NCBI GenBank assembly: GCA_018883065.1
Contig: VEQT01000024.1
Location: 1-36,497, forward strand
Length of the DNA: 36,497 nt
Reading direction: 5' to 3'
From: Flavobacterium sp.
GTDB taxonomy: Bacteria; Bacteroidota; Bacteroidia; Flavobacteriales; Flavobacteriaceae
Made by a program: the position numbers and the translations under genes. Of the stretch, positions 32,520 to 36,497 are shown in pieces. The notes below the pieces were generated by a model. The model did not search any database. It worked only from the letters and a program-made list of their open reading frames with translations, and was not told the origin of the DNA. Position 1 is the first letter of the stretch. Each line of letters begins with the position of its first letter.

Positions 32520-33671
32520 TCAACTAATCACCCGAATCTTCTGCTTCACTTCTTCTGCCAATGTGCGGGCAATAACTAGGTCTTCATGCACAATGGTCAC
32601 GTGGCCCATTTTGCGAAACGGACGGGTTTCTTTTTTGCCATACAAATGCGGTGTAACGCCTTTTATCTGCATAATTTGTTCAATATTTTCATATACCACC
32701 GGTCCCGAAAAACCCTCGGCACCTACCAAATTCACCATAATTCCCGCTACCTTGCTGCTGGTATCGCCCAAAGGCAAATCCAAGATGGCGCGAATGTGGT
32801 TTTCAAATTGGGAGGTATAACTGGCTTCAATGCTGTAATGTCCAGAATTGTGTGGACGTGGCGCCACTTCATTCACCAAAATCTGTTTGTCTGCCGTTAG
32901 AAAAAGTTCTACCGCCAAAATACCCACATGAGCAAAGGCAGCCGAAACCTGTAAGGCAATCTCGGTTGCTTTTTTCGCCAATTCGGGTGCAATTCGAGCA
33001 GGGCACAATACGTATTCTACTTGGTTGGCTTCGGGGTGAAATTCCATTTCAACCACCGGATAGGTTTTAATCTCGCCCGAAACTGATCGAGCTACAATCA
33101 CAGCCAATTCATGGGTAAACGGAATTAATTCTTCGGCAATGCATTCGCCAGTGGGTAACTCGTGCAAGTCAGTAATTGAACGCACAATTTTTACGCCTTT
33201 TCCATCATAGCCAAATTGGCCCAACTTCCAAACAAAAGGCAAGTTAATCTCTTGGTTGGCCACAGCAGTTTGTAATTCACTCAATTGGTTAAATCGTCTG
33301 TGCGGCGAGGAGGGAATATTGTGGGTTTTGTAATAGTCTTTCTGAACGCCTTTGTTTTGTATCAATCGCAGGGTTTGGGCACTCGGATACACTGATTTGC
33401 CTTCGGCTTCGAGTTGTTCAAGCGCATCCAAATTTACATTTTCTATTTCGAGGGTGAGCACATCAACTTGTTTCCCAAAGTTGTAGACCGTCTGAAAATC
33501 TAATAAATCGCCTTGTTCAAAATAGTGTGCGCCATATTGGCAAGGAGCTTCAGCGCTTGGGTCAAGCACATGGGTGCGGATGTCAAATTTGCGTAAATCA
33601 GCCAGCATCATCTTGCCCAATTGGCCACCGCCTAAAATACCGAGTGTAAAAGAAGACGAAAAATAGTTCAT
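32520..33671 (-). CDS. purK: N5-carboxyaminoimidazole ribonucleotide synthase
   Basis: An ATP-grasp enzyme that carboxylates aminoimidazole ribonucleotide with bicarbonate and ATP. The ATG at 33671 (MNYFSSSFTLGILGGGQLG) gives 383 residues; the frame from 33737 adds 22 residues that include the likely promoter. 'GILGGGQLGKMM' (11-22) opens the pre-ATP-grasp domain, 'VWKLGQFGYDGKGV' holds the ATP lysine region, 'AEELIPFTHELAVIVARS' the hinge, and 'NEVAPRPHNSGHYSIEA' the Mg and AIR site. It precedes purE in the same direction. Confidence 0.95.
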   Translation of the reverse strand: MNYFSSSFTLGILGGGQLGKMMLADLRKFDIRTHVLDPSAEAPCQYGAHYFEQGDLLDFQTVYNFGKQVDVLTLEIENVNLDALEQLEAEGKSVYPSAQTLRLIQNKGVQKDYYKTHNIPSSPHRRFNQLSELQTAVANQEINLPFVWKLGQFGYDGKGVKIVRSITDLHELPTGECIAEELIPFTHELAVIVARSVSGEIKTYPVVEMEFHPEANQVEYVLCPARIAPELAKKATEIALQVSAAFAHVGILAVELFLTADKQILVNEVAPRPHNSGHYSIEASYTSQFENHIRAILDLPLGDTSSKVAGIMVNLVGAEGFSGPVVYENIEQIMQIKGVTPHLYGKKETRPFRKMGHVTIVHEDLVIARTLAEEVKQKIRVIS

Positions 33672-33694
33672 GCCGTATGTTGCTAAAATTTGCG

Positions 33695-33702
33695 CAAATA
33701 TA
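33695..33702 (-). promoter_or_regulatory. -7 box (TATATTTG) upstream of purK
   Basis: An exact TAnnTTTG match on the minus strand, 23 bases before the purK ATG at 33671. No TTTG at the standard spacing. Confidence 0.35.
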
Positions 33703-33762
33703 GGGATTCCTCTTTTTGAATTGGCTAAGTAACCCATTCAATTGAGTTCAAAAAAGTCATAG

Positions 33763-34302
33763 TTAATTGCGTTCGTGTAGTAATTGCATACTTATTTTTC
33801 GAATCGTGTTTTTCAAACCAGGTGAATGCATTGCAAAATCTTTTTGCATCAATTCAAGTAACGGTTCAACAACCCAAGGGAATTGAATGTGATAGTGGTA
33901 TAAAATGCGGATAGCCATAACTTTGGGTACGGTTTTCTCGGGTTGGATTAGCCATTGCAGCGCCAGTTCTACGGTAGCTTCGGCACAATTTTCAGGGTTG
34001 AGGTTAGCCAAACACAATTTGGCCAAGGTGTTAGAAAAAGCCCGTTTGGCCGATTCGTGAGTGTAATTTGGAGCAACCTCGAGCAATTGGGGCAAATAGG
34101 GTGCTACCCAAGCAGGTTTTTTTAACGCAATCAATTCGATGATCCACAATGCCTTGTGTATATTAGGGTTTGCTAAATCAGAGGCGAACTGCGTTAAATC
34201 AGCTAGTAATTCTGGCGAATGAAACACCTCATTTGCGCGACTTTGGCGAGCTATGGCATGGGCAGTTCCGTTGCAAATATGTTGATAATAAGCCGAATTC
34301 AT
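33763..34302 (-). CDS. Alpha-helical repeat protein of unknown function
   Basis: The ATG at 34302 (MNSAYYQHICNG) gives 179 residues. The frame from 34422 adds 40 residues that run through the divergent hpt promoter and start, so it is not preferred. The sequence is almost wholly helical with paired amphipathic helices ('HKALWIIELIALKKPAWVAP', 'ATVELALQWLIQPE', 'PWVVEPLLELMQKDF'), as in HEAT-like repeats that serve as protein scaffolds. There are no catalytic motifs and no signal peptide. It is followed by purK after 91 bases. Function unknown. Confidence 0.7.
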   Translation of the reverse strand: MNSAYYQHICNGTAHAIARQSRANEVFHSPELLADLTQFASDLANPNIHKALWIIELIALKKPAWVAPYLPQLLEVAPNYTHESAKRAFSNTLAKLCLANLNPENCAEATVELALQWLIQPEKTVPKVMAIRILYHYHIQFPWVVEPLLELMQKDFAMHSPGLKNTIRKISMQLLHERN

Positions 34303-34308
34303 GGTGTT

Positions 34309-34316
34309 CAAAAATA
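34309..34316 (-). promoter_or_regulatory. -7 box (TATTTTTG) directly before the helical-repeat gene
   Basis: An exact TAnnTTTG match whose last base is six bases before the ATG at 34302, which leaves almost no leader. It is 43 bases from the -7 box of the divergent hpt gene. Confidence 0.35.
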
Positions 34317-34359
34317 CAAATAAATCATTTTTCGGCCCGGCTTTCTTCGCACTTATTGC

Positions 34360-34367
34360 TATATTTG
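34360..34367 (+). promoter_or_regulatory. -7 box (TATATTTG) of hpt
   Basis: An exact TAnnTTTG match 21 bases before the ATG at 34389. It supports 34389 as start rather than the upstream in-frame ATG at 34170. Confidence 0.4.
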
Positions 34368-34388
34368 TCGCTGTTAAAAAAACGCTAC

Positions 34389-34919
34389 ATGATACACCTG
34401 CACGATAAAACCTTTGTTCCATTTATTTCTTCAGAGGAAATAGATTTTGCCTTGGCCAATATGGCCAAAAAAATGTCCGATGATTTCTTTGATGAAACAC
34501 CTGTTTTTATTGGTGTATTGAATGGTTCATTTATGGTCTTGTCTGATTTGATGAAAACCTACCGCGGCATGTGTGAGGTATCCTTTTTAAAAATGGCCTC
34601 CTACCAAGGCACTCAATCTACGGGTCAAGTAAACCAATTGATTGGATTGGATATTGATGTGGCTGGGCGCACGGTTGTGGTGGTTGAAGATATAGTAGAC
34701 ACAGGCAATACCATCGAAGCGTTAAAGGCATTGTTTAAAAAACAAAACGCCAAACACGTGAAATTTGCTACCTTGTTCTTCAAGCCCGAAGCCTATACCA
34801 AAGACATTAAAATAGACTACATAGGCATTCGCATTCCCAATAAATTTATCGTGGGCTATGGCTTAGACTACGATGGCTTGGGCAGAAATCTTCCCGATGT
34901 ATACCAACTCGCCGAATAG
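34389..34919 (+). CDS. hpt: Hypoxanthine phosphoribosyltransferase
   Basis: Salvages hypoxanthine or guanine with PRPP to IMP or GMP. The ATG at 34389 gives 176 residues, the usual size; the frame from 34170 would run 220 bases into the divergent gene. The PRPP motif 'VVVVEDIVDTGNT' is at 96-108, the 'GVLNGSFMV' loop (42-50) provides the cis-peptide region, 'FLKMASYQGTQSTG' is the flexible loop (66-79), and 'NKFIVGYGLDYDG' lies at the purine end. The adk gene follows after 42 bases, so both work in purine nucleotide supply. Confidence 0.95.
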   Translation: MIHLHDKTFVPFISSEEIDFALANMAKKMSDDFFDETPVFIGVLNGSFMVLSDLMKTYRGMCEVSFLKMASYQGTQSTGQVNQLIGLDIDVAGRTVVVVEDIVDTGNTIEALKALFKKQNAKHVKFATLFFKPEAYTKDIKIDYIGIRIPNKFIVGYGLDYDGLGRNLPDVYQLAE

Positions 34920-34961
34920 TAGTTCACACAAAACACAACTCAATAAATTACTCGTACTCCA

Positions 34962-35537
34962 ATGATTAACATCGTTCTTTTCGGAAAACCAGGTGCAGGA
35001 AAAGGCACTCAAGCTGAATTTTTAAAAGAAAAATACAATTTAACCCACTTGTCTACCGGTGACATTTTTCGGTTCAACATCAAAAACGAAACAGCTTTAG
35101 GGCAGTTGGCCAAAACCTATATGGATGCTGGCGATTTGGTACCCGATTCAGTTACTATTCAAATGTTGGAATCAGAAGTAGACAAAAACCCACATTCGGC
35201 TGGATTTTTATTTGATGGATTTCCCCGTACCCATGCACAAGCCGAAGCCTTGGACGCATTTTTGGCCACCAAAAACCAACACATTACGGCCACCATTGCC
35301 CTCGAAGCCAATGATGAAATCTTGGTTCAACGTTTGTTGGAGCGCGGCAAGACTTCCGGACGAGTGGATGACCAAGACGAAGAAAAAATTCGCAATCGCT
35401 ACCAAGAATACAACGAAAAAACAGCCCCCTTAATGGCGTATTACACCCAACAAGGAAAATTTCATGCGGTAGATGGTATTGGCCAAATTGATGCAATCAC
35501 CCAGCGATTGAGTGCGGTAATTGACAGGCTGTTGTAA
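34962..35537 (+). CDS. adk: Adenylate kinase
   Basis: Converts ATP + AMP to two ADP. 191 residues, the short form: P-loop 'GKPGAGKGTQ' (8-17), AMP-binding 'STGDIFR' (31-37), 'DGFPRT' (85-90), and a small LID 'RGKTSGRVDDQDEE' (128-141) without the zinc-type Cys found in longer enzymes. It is downstream of hpt. Confidence 0.96.
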   Translation: MINIVLFGKPGAGKGTQAEFLKEKYNLTHLSTGDIFRFNIKNETALGQLAKTYMDAGDLVPDSVTIQMLESEVDKNPHSAGFLFDGFPRTHAQAEALDAFLATKNQHITATIALEANDEILVQRLLERGKTSGRVDDQDEEKIRNRYQEYNEKTAPLMAYYTQQGKFHAVDGIGQIDAITQRLSAVIDRLL

Positions 35538-35609
35538 CATTTAATAGCGTGTTCGATTAGTGGTTTCATTCGAGTTGCACGTGTCACAGTATTAGTAACA
35601 AAAAAATAC

Positions 35610-36497
35610 ATGGAATTACTCATTATTCTGCTTTTAATTCTGCTCAACGGCATTTTTTCGATGTCGGAAATTGCTTTGATATCTGCTCGAAAAAGTCGCT
35701 TGGAAACCTCAGCCAAGAAAGGAAATAAAAATGCGAAAGCAGCTTTAGATTTGGCCAATTCGCCCAATAAATTTTTGTCGACTGTACAGATTGGCATTAC
35801 CTTGATTGGTATTTTAACAGGGATTTATTCGGGTGATAAAATCACTCACGATGTCGAGCAATACTTTGCGGGCTTTCTTGCATTTCAGCCTTATGCAGCT
35901 TCTTTAGCAGTAATTGTTGTTGTAGTTATACTTACGTTTTTTTCCTTGGTTTTGGGCGAATTACTTCCCAAACGCATTGGACTCAATCATCCTGAATCGA
36001 TAGCCAAGGCTATGGCTTTTCCGATGCGGATACTTTCGTTACTTACGGCTCCGTTTATTTGGCTATTGACTTTTTCGACCGAGGGGCTTTTAAAACTACT
36101 CAACATCAAACCGACAGCTGATGGCAAAGTTACCGAAGAAGAAATCAAGGCCATCATCAAAGAAGGCACCGAAGTGGGCGAGGTGCAAGAAATAGAACAA
36201 GATATTTTGGAACGGGTGTTTCATATTGGCGATCGCAAAATTAATTCGCTCATGACACACCGCTCCGATATTGAGTATTTGTCGCTTGAAGATTCTGCCG
36301 AAGAGATGAAAGCCAAAGTGCTCGAAGAACTGCATTCAGTCTTTCCTGTTTGCAAGGAAAGTTTGGATGATATTATTGGAGTGGCGACACTTAAAGATTT
36401 GTTTGCCAATTTTGAAAAAGGCAATTTTAATTTAGAAACGATTGCCAAAGAGCCAGTGTATCTTATTGAACATACCTCGGCCTATAAAGCCTTAGAG
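35610..36497 (+). CDS. DUF21 / CBS-domain membrane protein (CorC/HlyC-type), 3' end outside window
   Basis: From ATG 35610 the frame stays open to the end of the window (296 codons). Residues 1 to about 180 are a DUF21 (CNNM) membrane domain with about four helices; 'GIFSMSEIALISARKSRLE' and 'LGELLPKRIGLNHPE' are its hallmark blocks. From about 200 on, 'LMTHRSDIEYLSLEDSAEEM' begins the pair of CBS domains; a CorC_HlyC C-terminal domain would follow outside. Relatives act in Mg2+ or other cation efflux; 'haemolysin' is an old label. The gliding protein GldE is of the same superfamily, but nothing here points to it specifically. Confidence 0.9.
   Translation, partial: MELLIILLLILLNGIFSMSEIALISARKSRLETSAKKGNKNAKAALDLANSPNKFLSTVQIGITLIGILTGIYSGDKITHDVEQYFAGFLAFQPYAASLAVIVVVVILTFFSLVLGELLPKRIGLNHPESIAKAMAFPMRILSLLTAPFIWLLTFSTEGLLKLLNIKPTADGKVTEEEIKAIIKEGTEVGEVQEIEQDILERVFHIGDRKINSLMTHRSDIEYLSLEDSAEEMKAKVLEELHSVFPVCKESLDDIIGVATLKDLFANFEKGNFNLETIAKEPVYLIEHTSAYKALE

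Noticed and set aside
34303..34422. Upstream start for the helical-repeat gene
   Set aside because: The extra 40 residues would cover the hpt promoter and start, and they read like non-coding sequence.
35462..36448. Minus-strand ORFs opposite the DUF21/CBS gene
   Set aside because: They are mirror frames of a clear coding sequence with intact domain motifs on the plus strand.
1..36497. Mobile elements, prophage, toxin-antitoxin or defence genes
   Set aside because: No transposase, integrase, restriction, Cas, toxin or phage structural motif was found in any plausible frame.

Overview
The window looks like chromosomal DNA of a member of the Bacteroidota, most likely the family Flavobacteriaceae. 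Evidence: two proteins end in type IX secretion (T9SS) sorting domains; promoters follow the Bacteroidota form (TTTG, about 19 bases, TAnnTTTG), clearest in front of the tRNA-Val gene; Shine-Dalgarno sites are scarce; and intergenic regions carry AT-rich tracts such as 'gatttaag', 'acctgaa' and 'tttcaatc' that I associate with flavobacteria. No phage, plasmid, insertion sequence, CRISPR array or defence island is visible.

Bases 1-7770 are the accessory part. The 3' end of a T9SS surface protein (1-941) is followed by a second, very large one (1383-6933). The second is split into two reading frames by a run of eight A at 2252-2259; removing one A joins them into about 1849 residues. Both proteins end with the same layout: three Cys-paired modules of about 95 residues, then a sorting domain. 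Both genes are followed by near-identical terminators and flanks, but the second flank carries a 34-base palindromic insert. Bases 7188-7615 hold hairpins arranged as two degenerate copies of a block of about 170 bases. Each copy is next to a tRNA-Val 3' end, one intact (7605-7679) and one apparently dead.

Bases 7771-11044 (minus strand) carry folC, a TonB protein and anmK. Bases 11142-15140 (plus) carry an acyl-CoA dehydrogenase, a secreted M20 amidohydrolase, a GNAT acetyltransferase and a Crp-family regulator, closely packed. After a small ORF broken at a run of six T come DoxX, DinB, NRDE, ATP-grasp, SDR, SprT-like, mannose-1-phosphate guanylyltransferase and DUF2490 genes (to 21229), several with overlapping ends.

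Bases 21226-28649 (minus) carry an Mla-like ABC ATPase and permease, a family 2 glycosyltransferase, a methyltransferase, a FabH-like synthase, a group III truncated haemoglobin and gcvP. A UbiA-like membrane protein (28793-29563, plus) faces an M3 peptidase. Then come purE and purK, split by 231 bases of repeat-like DNA, and a helical-repeat protein of unknown function, divergent from hpt. The window ends with adk and the start of a DUF21/CBS membrane protein.

Most of the window is housekeeping: folate and purine metabolism, glycine cleavage, nucleotide salvage, cell-wall recycling and envelope lipid or sugar work. I see no convincing new multi-gene system. The best leads are the frameshifted surface protein and its Cys-paired modules, the paired 3' flanks that reveal a small palindromic insert, and the duplicated hairpin block behind tRNA-Val.
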